Part shown: in pieces, positions 10,801 through 21,276 of the stretch
Layout: each line of letters opens with the position of its first letter
Position numbering within the stretch: the stretch's first letter is position 1
Source of the DNA: Protostelium mycophagum
Taxonomy: Eukaryota; Evosea; Variosea; Protosteliida; Protosteliaceae
Length of the DNA: 36,558 bases
NCBI GenBank assembly: GCA_002081555.1
Contig: MZNV01002577.1
Span: 1-36,558, forward strand
Direction of reading: 5' to 3'
Notes under the pieces: generated by a model
Database searches by the model: none
Seen by the model: the letters and a program-made list of their open reading frames with translations, nothing else
What the model was told of the DNA's origin: nothing
Translations under genes and position numbers: made by a program

Positions 10801-11975
10801 AAAAAACCAGAAGAAAGATTAAAAATATATATCAGTGGAAGGACTTGACCAAGTATATCGACTCGGGGGACGTCACCCTACCCGACCAGTCGAGAGTGTA
10901 CATAACGAGGTGGGTTTTATTCGAATGAGAGGGGTGTCGACGTTTCTGAGAATGAGAGGTATTATTCGGTCACCAAGGTGAACCACAAGGGAAAGAGACA
11001 GCAACGGTAATTTTTTTTAAAATTTAAATCTCGAATTGTCAAAATAAATATAATTTTCAACTTGAAAATCCCAGAAAAAAATATTGACTGGTTGTAGAGT
11101 GATAAAATTAACACGGAATTCGATTTTAAACATCGACGAGCACAAGGTCCAAAACGAGAAGCCGTTGTCATGCATCAGAAGGATTCTAGCACCCGCCGAT
11201 TCTTGCGAATTGTTATTACAATTCGAAGCCACACAAATAAGTACGTCTTCTTCACCTTTCCAAGAAATCTCCGAGAAGATTCTGAGAAAATTCAGCGTCA
11301 CCACGGAAACAGACGGCCAGATTCTTGGTCGGGTCACCGCCTGAGGACTCGCTCATGCGAAGATACATATTCATGTCTGTCCATGATCGTTCGGAAATAT
11401 TGAGAGATCTATTCACCATCGCATACCAACACAGCGTCTTCTCTGCCAGCCAATCTTTTAAAGTCATAAAGGTGAGTTCTCGACGAGATTTCAAATTATC
11501 CGGAGGAGGATTTCCCGCCAAAATTGAGATCGTTGTAGATCAACCCGGTGGGTAAGAGACAAGATAGAGTCTTGAAATTCACGGTGGACTCTCTTTTAAA
11601 TTTAGATGAAGGAGGGAGAATACACTCTGAATTCGGATTTTCAAGTATCGAATTCGCAAATTTAGAACCGAACGGTCATGTGGTCTGGAAATTGAGGGTG
11701 GGTAGTTGTAGATCAAGTTGTAGATGGGCCTTTATTTTCCAAGATAAAGACTTTTTTGAAACAAACATTGAAGAAAGACAGAACGGATCGAATCTTCGGA
11801 GGATGATATGTAAAGATAATAAAGCAGCACTGTTAGTCAGGACCTTCACAGAGGCCATATCGGCACACGAATCAGATGTGAACCGAGAAGACAGGGAGCT
11901 CAGTGAGTCTTCTCTCTATATCCACGATTTTCATTTTGCTGATTTTTTGAAGGAAAAGGGTCACGACCTCTGTAG
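7861..11975 (+). CDS. Neurofibromin-like RasGAP with Sec14 and two PH-like domains
   Basis: Stimulates GTP hydrolysis by Ras at the membrane. My 20-exon model totals 2466 nt, exactly 821 residues. The GAP domain covers about residues 80-330: the arginine finger is in ALRGNTLCSRYENAF (R about 131, family motif LFRGN), and the second motif is FLMLRFVCSGIVLPES (family FLRFINPAI). A CRAL-TRIO/Sec14 domain follows (KTGVPVFYVILSRVKPEF, about 445-585), the order seen in neurofibromin. Then come two related PH/TH1-like modules, VTKVNHKGKRQQRVIKLT and INPVGKRQDRVLKFT, each entering a 'N(I/L)DE' strand. Neurofibromin has one PH-like module after Sec14. The 85-nt intron 8276-8360 was chosen because it restores frame into the finger; without it another frame reads EREIDNEAGDERSGT, so this junction should be confirmed. 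If the last intron is retained the frame runs to 12060, but an AATAAA lies there, favouring the stop at 11975. Confidence 0.9.
10428..10711 (+). repeat. 284-nt intron with an internal duplication and two mini-hairpins
   Basis: Two related halves each contain the block GAATATTTTTGGCTTGTT followed by a perfect hairpin. The hairpins are TCTGCAGC-ACT-GCTGCAGA (10512-10530) and TCTGCAGC-TCT-GCTGCAGA (10636-10654): identical 8-bp stems and different 3-nt loops. The intron is about six times the usual length in this gene. Confidence 0.75.
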
Positions 11976-12070
11976 AAAATCGAAAATTTCCGTCAAAAAC
12001 ACTCAACACGCACGCATTGTTTCGTCTGAATCGCTACCGAAGAATAAAATTGTACTTTGACTTTGTGGCT

Positions 12071-15000
12071 TTATTGTTCTTTTTGTGAGACGGTGATGCC
12101 CATGTCTTTCAGGACATCTGCTGGTACGGAGGCGGGGGAGCCAGTCAGTAACTCGTTACCGGAGGATGTCTTTGGGAAGGCGATAACATCTCTTATAGAG
12201 TTGGTACCTACATCCATTACCATTTCTATTGTTTTTGTTGAGCAACCCATAAAAGTATTTTTATTAAAAAGAACATTGAAAAAAATAAAATGTTGTTATG
12301 ATGTTACCTCGAATGATGGAGATCAATCTGTCAAATCCTATCGCGAGGCCACCGTGTGGTGGACATCCGTGTGACAGTGCCTCCAACAGATGGGAGAATA
12401 TGTCTTGGTTAATATTCAACTTATCCAATATTAACTTCTGAAGAGACGCGTTATGACAACGAATACTTCCACCTAATAAATTTAAAAAATCATTTATAAT
12501 TACTCAGAATATTCAAACAGGATTTATAAATAAAGTGTACACTTGAAAAATAAAATAAAAATCATAAAAAATTTTCAAATTTAAAAAATAAAATATTTAC
12601 CTCCGATTTCAACCCCGTTAAGAACGACATCGTAATGTAACGCTCTGATCTTCAAAAAGTCGTCCATTGTAGATGCAGACTCTAAAGCGGGGATGTCCTC
12701 CAACACTGGAGAAGTGAAGGGATTGTGGGTTGATGTCAGAGCTCCATCCTCAAATGTGAACAATGGGAAGTCAACGGTCCACAAGAAATTATATTTATCC
12801 GCGGGGATGTCAAGAATTCCCTGGGAGACATGAACATAAAATATATATTTTTGAAATATATATTTCGGTGGAAATGAAACATTTCTGATGCATTTTGAAA
12901 TATAAATCACCTTATTCTTCAAAATGTTGGCACAGAAGACTCTGATTTTGCCCAACAAGTTGAGTGTAGAGAGTGTGTCACCAGCAGCAATAAGAAGGAC
13001 ATCACCTGAAGAATAAATATTCATCTCGAATATAAATATTAGTAGAAGACATTTTGCATTTTGTATTTGCGATTGAAAGAAATGTTTAAATTTCCGAAAA
13101 TACAATAAATATTGTCACAAAAATATTTCTCCAATATATAAATTTTTCTGATATCGCCATCACGATGTCATATGATGATATCATATAATTACCCTCTTTC
13201 GCGTCCATCTTTGTGATGACTTCTTTTTGTATAGGTTCTGATACGAATTTGGAGACTTGTGATTTCCATTTCCCATTGATGATCTTCACGATCAATACCC
13301 CCTGCAATAGTTATTCACGATGTCATCATGTGACGTCATGCCCACCTTATCCGAGATATTTTTAGCTTCAGCTTCAATGCTTCTCTCTTCGGCACCAGAC
13401 AAGTTTGCATTTCCGATCTGGATCATGATCAGATGTGATATGTATCGACGATCGTGATCACATTGATACATCTGACGGTCTTTCCCTCTTCCTTGTTCTG
13501 GGCGAATATTCTGGCCTCACTCCCTGTTGTTATGAAAATAACGTTTTTATTGGTATATACCTCTGACAATATTTGATATGTCTTGTAGTTCAATTCCATA
13601 TCGTGTATCTGGTTTATCTGATCCGTATCTGTTCATCGCATCGTCGAATGATATTCGGGGAAATGGCAAAGTTATTTCTATGTTCATCATCTACAACACG
13701 TTTAATAAATATAATATATAAAAATATAAAAACATCTGCAACATAAATATAACACAGATATGCGCACCTCCTTCCAAATGTTATATAATAGACCTTCAAT
13801 ATATCCGATGATCACTTCTGGTGTCGCATAGGACACCTCTAAATCCACCTATGACGTCATCACACGAGATATCACATCACGACATCTCACCTGTGTGAAC
13901 TCGGGTTGACGGTCAGGTCTCGAACCTTCGTCTCTGTAGCATCTGGCGATCTGGAAATATCTGTCTATTCCTGATGACATCAGTATCTGCTTGTACTGCT
14001 GGGGGCTCTGGGGTAATGCGTAGAATTTTCCTGCTTTTATTCAATATCATTTTGGGGGTTTAGAATGATGATCATCACGATGATCAAAATGACATATAGA
14101 AGGGGATGTTTTTGTGAAGAAGTGTAGAAGCCTTGTAGAGTCTCAGCGTGCGCTGGTGCGGTTCCAATAAATGAATGGTCGTTTTTTAACGTCAATATGC
14201 ACTTGTGCTGTGGTCACTTTGTTTAAGTTTGATGGAACAACAGTATCTGTTGATGATGACATAGTTATACGATAATAAATATAAATATATATATGTAAAT
14301 ATGACCTTGTTGTCTTGTTGGAACGAGGAACTCCTTTGCACCACTCTCGGGTGTGGCTCTGAATAATGTAGGTGTCTCCACCTCTAAGAACCCATTATTA
14401 ATAAAATAATTCCTGGAATTTATCATTATGATATCATCGTATATCGTTATGATATCGTATTCTTGTGATCATTGATGATACCTTGTGATCTGTGCGATGC
14501 GAGATCTAACGATGATATTCTTCAACATTTGTGGCCTTCTCAGATCCATATATCTATGTCTTAGTCTGATCTGAAAAGAATATAAATTTCAACAGATACA
14601 AAATTATTTTTCACCTCCTCGCCTGGAATATTCTGTGATCTGAGATCAAATGGGAGAACATTGTCCGCTGTATTTAATAATATTACATCATCAAACTCCA
14701 CCTTGCGACATGTTAGTCGAGGTGATATTGAATGTACTCCTACTTCTATGTCTCCTCTTGTGCCCCAGACTTGATCATCTGGTCTCCTGTCTTCTACTGG
14801 TCTTGTTTTCACTGTACCTCTGATGGAGATGATACTCTCCCTATATGTGTTTACTGATGAGAGGGAGTGAACGAATACCTGTTTAGAGTATTGAGTAAAG
14901 AGGAGACGGTGTTGTCTTTTCCTTTTGGGTTGTGTGTCAGTTGTACAGAGCCATGCATATCTCGAAGTACTATGAAGACAGGAGCAGTAGCCTCTGATGT

Positions 15001-15414
15001 CTGAGTTAACGCTCTTATGGAGGTGATCCATCCTGACAGTACGACCTAAAGATGATTCATTTAGAATTTTTTACGAAAGAGCTTCTTGCCTTCTGTCCAG
15101 TTAATTCAGCTGTGATCTATTTATTTCAGAAATGATCAATACCAAACAATTCCTACCTGGCCGCAAGTGTGCGTGCGCACCGGTGTGCGAGTGGCAGAGA
15201 AAAATGGTTCACCAGTTGAAGCCACTGTGGCAAGATATTTAGATGGTTGCATCGATCCACTCTTCTCGGTTGTCATTGTCCTGCAGATTGATGGTCTGGT
15301 GACACATAACTTGGAAGAGAGGTGTATTTTGGGAAAGTTTAGTGTTAGGCATTTAGCCCTGAAGATTCCAGCGGCTCTTGTGAGCGACATCAGCACCGAA
15401 AATGATGTGATCAT
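12071..15414 (-). CDS. DARS2: Aspartyl-tRNA synthetase, mitochondrial/bacterial type
   Basis: Charges tRNA-Asp; the sequence follows the bacterial AspS/mitochondrial DARS2 branch. In order from the right: a Ser/Arg/Leu-rich N terminus without acidic residues ([15 protein letters not shown], typical of a mitochondrial presequence), the family motif RTHTCG, the OB fold ([24 protein letters not shown]), a class II motif 1 region, motif 2 as [18 protein letters not shown], the GAD insertion domain, [20 protein letters not shown], and motif 3 as [10 protein letters not shown], ending [17 protein letters not shown]. The introns are rich in GATGATATC words. The exon between RTHTCGQ and VVLSGWITS is uncertain: the available junctions need either a GC donor or a very short intron. 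The alternative starts at 15414 and 15390 are both possible. The gene is convergent with the RasGAP gene and divergent from the F-box gene. Confidence 0.92.
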
Positions 15415-15516
15415 CTCTGATTCGGAACGTAAGAGCTAATCTTTTACTTCCAAAAAATTTGCTGCCACAAGCAAACATCGCCTTGTCATTGACCGCAACG
15501 CGAGTGAAGAGCGAGG
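15415..15516. promoter_or_regulatory. Divergent promoter, AspRS and F-box genes
   Basis: Only about 100 bp separate the two start codons, so any promoter elements must be shared or overlapping. No specific box identified. Confidence 0.45.
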
Positions 15517-17518
15517 ATGTCTTTAGAGGAATTACCTGGTCCAATACAGTGTGCAGCAACATTTTATGTCTTGTCTAAATAATTCAGGGATCAGGTTCTT
15601 TCTTACCTCCCACCCGAGGATCTTGTGCGATTTTCTTTTATTTCCAAAGCCTTGAGAGAAAGGGTCTTGAACAATGACGCATATTGGAAGACGATCATAT
15701 TAAGAGATCATGCTGTAGTTTTGGAGGATGGTAGTAATCCACTGTCACAATTAATCGTGTAGGTCACATCGTTGTGAAATGTTCTAACAGTTTTAGCTCA
15801 GCAGAATACGAGAGCCAAGACGAAAATCTTCGTCTTTGGGAGAGAAATGTTGTTTGGAAGGAACTGTATCGTCGTTTAGAGATTCGGCGGACGGCACACA
15901 GAAAATTAGATACATCCTGCTACTACATTCTATCCATCAGTCTCCTACTGTTGGCTGCCTTTGTGGGCTGTATGCACTACAATTTGTACATGATGGCCAA
16001 AGTGGGTCTCTAATGTTCAAATTTATATATTCTAATCGTAAAGTCGGTGGAACATTTGGAGGAAGAAGAGAGATATTTATTAGGTGAATTATTGAATGGA
16101 TATCCGATGGGACACACAGCCCCACAATGGCTATCAGACTTATCCCAACATTTTATGAATTCTGCATTACCTCGGTACATGTTTATTCGAATAATACAGA
16201 CTCATGGAGGATAGAACCGTCACCATGTTACCGTGGGGTTTATTTCTCGCCATGATGACCATTTGGAATGTAAATGAGTATAGAAATGGGCGATTCCTCA
16301 GACACATAAAGCTACTGTCCTTCGACTTTGTCATCAATGTAGATATAATTAGATCCAATATGGTAAACAGTTTCACATCCCATCTTTACATGATCAAGAC
16401 ACTCTATAAAATTCATATGTCTTATTTAGATTGGACCGAGTCATGTGCAGAGAGGTAGTAGAGAGCTTCAAGACGTCAACTTGTTAGTCACAAAGTTCTT
16501 CTTATTATTGGGTCTGTTTCTGATCGATTATCTCGTATCAGAAGGAAGAGACATCTACACATTCGTCTTCTCATCGAACATACTTGTGTTGTTGATGAGG
16601 TCATCTATACACGCGATATGTGGAGAGCTGTTATCTAATATCATTATAAGAATATTGGCTTTGTGCAGATCAGAAAGGTATTTTTATTTTAAATTAAATT
16701 TTATTAAATTTTTAATTTTAATTTTATTCTTGAAATATATTTATTTTTATGGAAAATGACGGCAAAGTCGAATTTCTTTTCACAAACAATATCAAATAAA
16801 GACAATGTCACAAATGATGTGAGAGTGTGATGATGATCACATAATGACGATATGAGCAGGAGTAATCTTCGTGGTTTGGAGTCGGTTTACAGCTCCTTCA
16901 TAGTATCCTGCGTGATACATCTGTTCCCATCCTCAGAGTTCCTCATGTTAGAGTCAAGAACCATAATATTAGTCTATATATCATTCTATTACTCTGTTCT
17001 CTTTCTCTTAAAGGTATATCCATTGATATCCTCTATATGAGCACATCTATGAGTTTATTTTGTGATTTATTTGAATTTATAAGGATTTTATTGATCATTT
17101 GAATTTATATTTTTAGAACGGACGGCCGATGCAAATAACAGCACGAAGCGTGCATGGAATAATGAAATATCCATCAAAGTCGAGCAGAATGACAGTGGTA
17201 GAGAGCTTCCTCAACGGCACCTTCTTATGTGCCTGCACGTTCATGGCCTCTCTCCTCTTGAATTTATTTTTATACCAGTGGTCCTATCTCTCTATCATAT
17301 CGAGGTACTTCTACAAATAGATCTGAAGAATGTTCAAGACAAACAGGTTTCACTGGGTGTTGGTACCGCTGTGGATGTGGGTGTTATGGGGTATGATATG
17401 TCTTCACCGTTATTTTCTGAAGGACTGGACAAGCCGCACGACGGGAGTGTTTATAGACACGGACCAACAGCTAAAGAAATACGAGATGAACTTCCCACTG
17501 TATATGATTCTATGGTGA
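15517..17518 (+). CDS. F-box multi-pass membrane protein
   Basis: The N terminus, MSLEELPGPIQ then YLPPEDLVRFSFISK and ALRERVLNNDAYWKTIILRDH, fits the F-box consensus, so the protein may recruit a Skp1-cullin ligase. It is followed by many hydrophobic segments on successive exons: YYILSISLLLLAAFVG, LPWGLFLAMMTIW, KFFLLLGLFLIDYLV, FSSNILVLLM, ILVYISFYYSVLFLL, FMASLLLNLFLYQW and VLVPLWMWVLWGMICL. I estimate seven or eight membrane passes. The last exon ends PLYMILW before TGA 17516-17518, and an AATAAA follows immediately. The exon joins are not all verified. The join inside the F-box needs a 27-nt intron (15574-15600), shorter than any other here. F-box proteins with a polytopic membrane body are unusual and I cannot place the family. 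Confidence 0.7.
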
Positions 17519-17601
17519 ATAAAGAGGATGAATTATTTATACTTTGAATTTCCCGCCTTTGTTGAAAACTTTGGTGCTATAAAAATCCGTTGGACAGCGA
17601 C

Positions 17602-20600
17602 ATGAGCAGGCAGGGAACGGTTCGGGAAGCACTACCTGCAGATAAGAAGGTTCGTATGGAGATGAGAGTCATATTGAGACATTCAGGTCAAAGCCTACGC
17701 GTTCATTCGAGGCACAGATAGACTCGATTCTCAATTCGTCTCGATCTCTGATCCTCAGACACTTCTCGCCCAAACAGAAGATGGAGGACAGAAAACGTAA
17801 CCTTTCTTTGGACGACCAAAGCTGATCGAGTCCAGTTTCAAGTATGATCATGTTTTTGGACCTCTGAGCCAACCTGAAGACTCTGATCATCTCATTGCAG
17901 AACCGATCGTCGATGCTTTATTCTCTGGAAGGTGAGTTATAGGATTTAAGAATGGAGTTGATGACCTCGCAGATCTTCTACCCTCATAACAAGTGGAAAC
18001 GGTAATTTCAATGCAAAGTGGATATTTGGTGAAGACTTTGTGGAAGATGTACAGAATATAACGACGGAGAATAATGCAGAAGGGCTATTAAGAAGGCTGG
18101 TGTCGCGTTGTCTAAACAGGCTGGATTATCTCAGAGAGGAGCAGAGCCTCAAAGCGATGTTACCTCTAGGAATATGCTTCTCTGCATTCCAGATATGTAT
18201 GTATCAAGTATGTTGGAAATGTATATTCTCCTGGCTCTGCCGCATTGTTCGGATATGATCTTCGATGGAAGAGTACAAATGCGTTATTTATATCTGTTAA
18301 GGCGTTGATACAACACAATGAATAACGTACAACCCTTGACGCACGTCTTCTCCATGATCATCTTCTTAACATGGACAGATAATGAGAGAGTGATCGATTT
18401 GATCTCCAAAGAGGAGCTCAGTGTTGTAGAGGATAGAACCACCAAGAATGCTTGGGCGGCCAACCCCAAGTTGGTTGCGATTGATGGTCTGGCGGAGCTC
18501 GATGACATAATCACATTGTGCACCTTGAACGTGAGAGCGAGGCGAGATAAGAACCTCAGAGCACACGTGGTCATCAGGTGAACATTTTATATTTCAACAG
18601 CACCGTTATGCTTGATTTATGGGACATATATTCGATTTGTTGTACGAGGCACTGCAGTCTTACCGCGGTAACCACCTGAAATTAACGTGCGGCTGAGGGA
18701 TTGAAGTGCCTTGCGCGCTGAAAAATCCAAAGGTTCCTCCGAAGAATAATTCTTGCCAATCATCACAGCTATTGTGCCACCATCATAAAACAATGCGCCA
18801 CCCATTGATCAACCGACAGATTGACGGTCCGGTACCCACAAGATGGAGAGCACGGCGTGCTCAAGCCCGTACAAACCAAAAACACCAGCTCCTTATCTAA
18901 CCACCTTCTGAACGAAGCACAAGCGCACGTGTTGAGCACCACAGAGAAAGAGACACACGTGTCACTGGATGTGTTTATCCTCACTCCTTTCAGTCCTTTG
19001 GTAAAGAATGTGCCTAATAAGGAGGATATTTGCATCAAACAATCACTCCTCAATCTAGGACATCAATTAGAAGGTGGGAATCAATGACATCGAGGTGTTT
19101 TGTTTTGCAGCATGCCGCTGGAATTAATTTGAATCTTTTGGGAGAATTGCGGTTACCGTGAAAAATACGGTATGAAACCGTGATTTCAAACATGTATTAC
19201 ACTTTTGTTGAAAATATTTCTTTATGTTATGTCAGTGAATAAAATTTGTTGGAGCATCACCGATAGACCGAAGTACAGATCACAACCACTTCAATTATTC
19301 ACAACACTTAGATGCAGTTGTCTGACATCTTTAGGACTGCTAGGTGTGACACCGCCAGTCGGACTCGCTTGGAATTCTTTCAAAATTACGCACCTCTTGA
19401 GGAATTCATTTCTCGGGCACCGGAGCGTATACCTCAGCGTTCACACCAACGCCAATAGAAACGCAATCAATTCGGCACTGTGGGGATTGGCCTTCACGTC
19501 TTCAGCGAGGAAGTTGAACACCGCAACGAATGAACAACATAGTGAGGACGCTGACGTGTATCACCACACTTTGGCCAATATAATATCACCAGAAGATAGT
19601 GAGAGATATATATATTTGGAAACAAGCTATCCTTATCATGAAACCACAAACCTCGCGGCTCAGAATCCACTGACACTGAAACGCCTCATGAAAGCTCCAT
19701 CATGTTGATCGTATGCAGGTGTAGTCCACAGCAGCAACATCATAAAAGATGACGAAGAAAGAGCCTTACTACGCGAAGCATTGTCCCTCCACAAACAAGA
19801 GAAGATCAAGCTGATCAACAATCACACATCATTACAAACAAAACTGGAGGAACGTCTGGCAGCCGAAACCGAGCGAAGGAGACAGATAGAAGAAGAGTTC
19901 AAAATATACAAGAGAAAGTCTGCCGCCAACGAAGAGAAGCTAAAGAAGAGGTTGGAATCGGCACAGCAGGAGCTGGTGAGGGTTGACTCGACTTATTGCT
20001 TGGAGTGTCTGCGGCTTTGCCGCCAAAAGATGCCGGTGCTCTGTTGTCAAATGTTTAAAGTGAAGCACGATTGAAGTTGTTGATGCGACAATTGCTTTTC
20101 CATGTTGCATTTGACCGGCGATTCTCCAAGGCAATTCAGTCGAGCTTGATCGATCTGGTTCATCCCAAAAGGATCGTGACGCGGTTTTCTCTGCCCTTTG
20201 CAGCCTCATCATTACTTTATGATGTCATGATTTGTGATCGTTGTCAGGAGATCCGACACAAAGAGTTGAAATCACTGAAGAACAAGATCGACAACATCTC
20301 AATAGAAAGCGGCAGAAAATTGGAGGCGTTAGAAAAGGTAACTGATCAGTGTCTTCATTTGATGATGACGTGTTGTTGTAGGTTGTACAGACAAGGAACG
20401 AGTTCTACCGAAACAAGTTCATTCAACAAGAATCACTATTCAAATCACAGAATGATCTGTTCAAAGAGATGCAGGTGACGTCATCATCTTCCTTGCGGTA
20501 AATGCTGAAGAGATGCAGGAACGTGTGGCGTCACTAGTGAGTTCGAAGATAATGGTGTTAAAGAGGACGCAATCCGCAAAGAAGCAGAGTAAGATGAACA

Positions 20601-21024
20601 ACAGCAATCACCGGATCCAACAGGAGATGCGACAGGATCATTTTGATGATTCGAACAATGGTAATATCTTCTCACTTAGAGCAACAGAAGCACAAAGCCA
20701 CAGAAGAACAGAGATCTTCTCATATAAATATATCTATAGAGCTCAATACCACCAAAAATATCTTCAAAAATATTGACGAATCCACAGGACCAAGGAAAAT
20801 CGTGGACAAGTCTGAGGAGGAGTTCATGATCTTAGAGAGGCTGCAGACGTTGATCTCCGAACAGGCATCCCACATCGCCTCTTTCAACGACAAGATATCT
20901 CTCTTCGAGCAGGTGTGTCTCTGAATACATCATCTTGAGAGGTGTCTAAAATGTGCAGATACAAGCAGTGGAACAAGGGGATGATGAGGAATATGATGAT
21001 GAGGGATATGATGATGAGGATTAG
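17602..21024 (+). CDS. Kinesin-like protein with a degenerate motor and coiled-coil tail
   Basis: Starts MSRQGTVREALPADKK. Kinesin landmarks in order: VKAYAFIRGTDRL (strand 1), FKYDHVFGPLSQPED (family FxFDxVF), a P-loop position reading LITSGNGNFNAKWIFG (residues about 88-103; canonical AYGQTGSGKTYTM), SAFQIYNERVIDLIS (family EIYNExVxDLL), the switch I position KNLRAHVVIR (canonical SSRSHxxF), the switch II position VSLDVFILTPFS (canonical DLAGSE), IKQSLLNLGHQLE (family INKSLxALG), NSFKITHLLRNSFLGH (family DSKLTRLLxDSLGG) and ALWGLAFTSSARKL (neck side). The Walker Gly and Thr, the Ser/Arg/Ser of switch I and the DxxG of switch II are all missing. A long coiled coil follows (EERLAAETERRRQIEEEFK...) with an acidic end, EYDDEGYDDED. 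The first eight exons sum to 1551 nt, in frame; introns of 182, 242, 162, 120 and 272 nt are long for this window. It is probably a motor-derived binding protein. Confidence 0.8.
18578..18819 (+). other. 242-nt kinesin-gene intron with nested palindromes
   Basis: It contains the 12-bp perfect palindrome TTACCGCGGTAA (about 18659-18670) inside an imperfect inverted repeat, GGCACTGCAGTC against GATTGAAGTGCC. The minus strand is open for 62 codons here, but no family is recognised. Splicing it out joins HVVIR to LTVRYPQDGEHG in frame, so the intron assignment is firm. Confidence 0.6.
19150..19180 (+). repeat. Imperfect hairpin in a kinesin-gene intron
   Basis: Nested arms CGGTT/AACCG and ACCGT/ACGGT close a 7-nt loop with a small bulge. 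It lies in the 162-nt intron 19074-19235. Confidence 0.5.
20011..20023. repeat. Intronic mini-hairpin GCGGC-TTT-GCCGC
   Basis: Perfect 5-bp stem with loop TTT, in the 272-nt intron 19976-20247 of the kinesin-like gene. Confidence 0.6.
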
Positions 21025-21276
21025 AATGTAAATAGAGGTCGCCAGGAATAAACTTTCAACAACTCTTTGGTTCATTCCATCTCATGTCACCTCAACGCGC
21101 AGTGACATTTTATTTGTTTGGAAGGCGAAAAAGCGTGGTGTTTCTACAGGTTCTAAAGAAGGTTACTGCAGCTGTGATCGAATACCAAAAAAACTTGGTC
21201 CCGCCTGGCAAAGTGTTGTTTGAGAGAAATCCGAATTTTCTGGAGCACAACTACTTTATGCGTTTTGCAGAGCGAG

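Noticed and set aside
12540-12600. AT-rich stretch as an origin or scaffold attachment site
   Set aside because: Simple A/T bias in an intron of the AspRS gene, with no specific motif.
18617-18805. Minus-strand frame reading GGTIAVMIGKNYSSEEPL, at first suggestive of a proteasome-like or ATP-binding protein
   Set aside because: It lies inside a kinesin-gene intron whose removal restores a perfect family match, and no wider similarity is visible.
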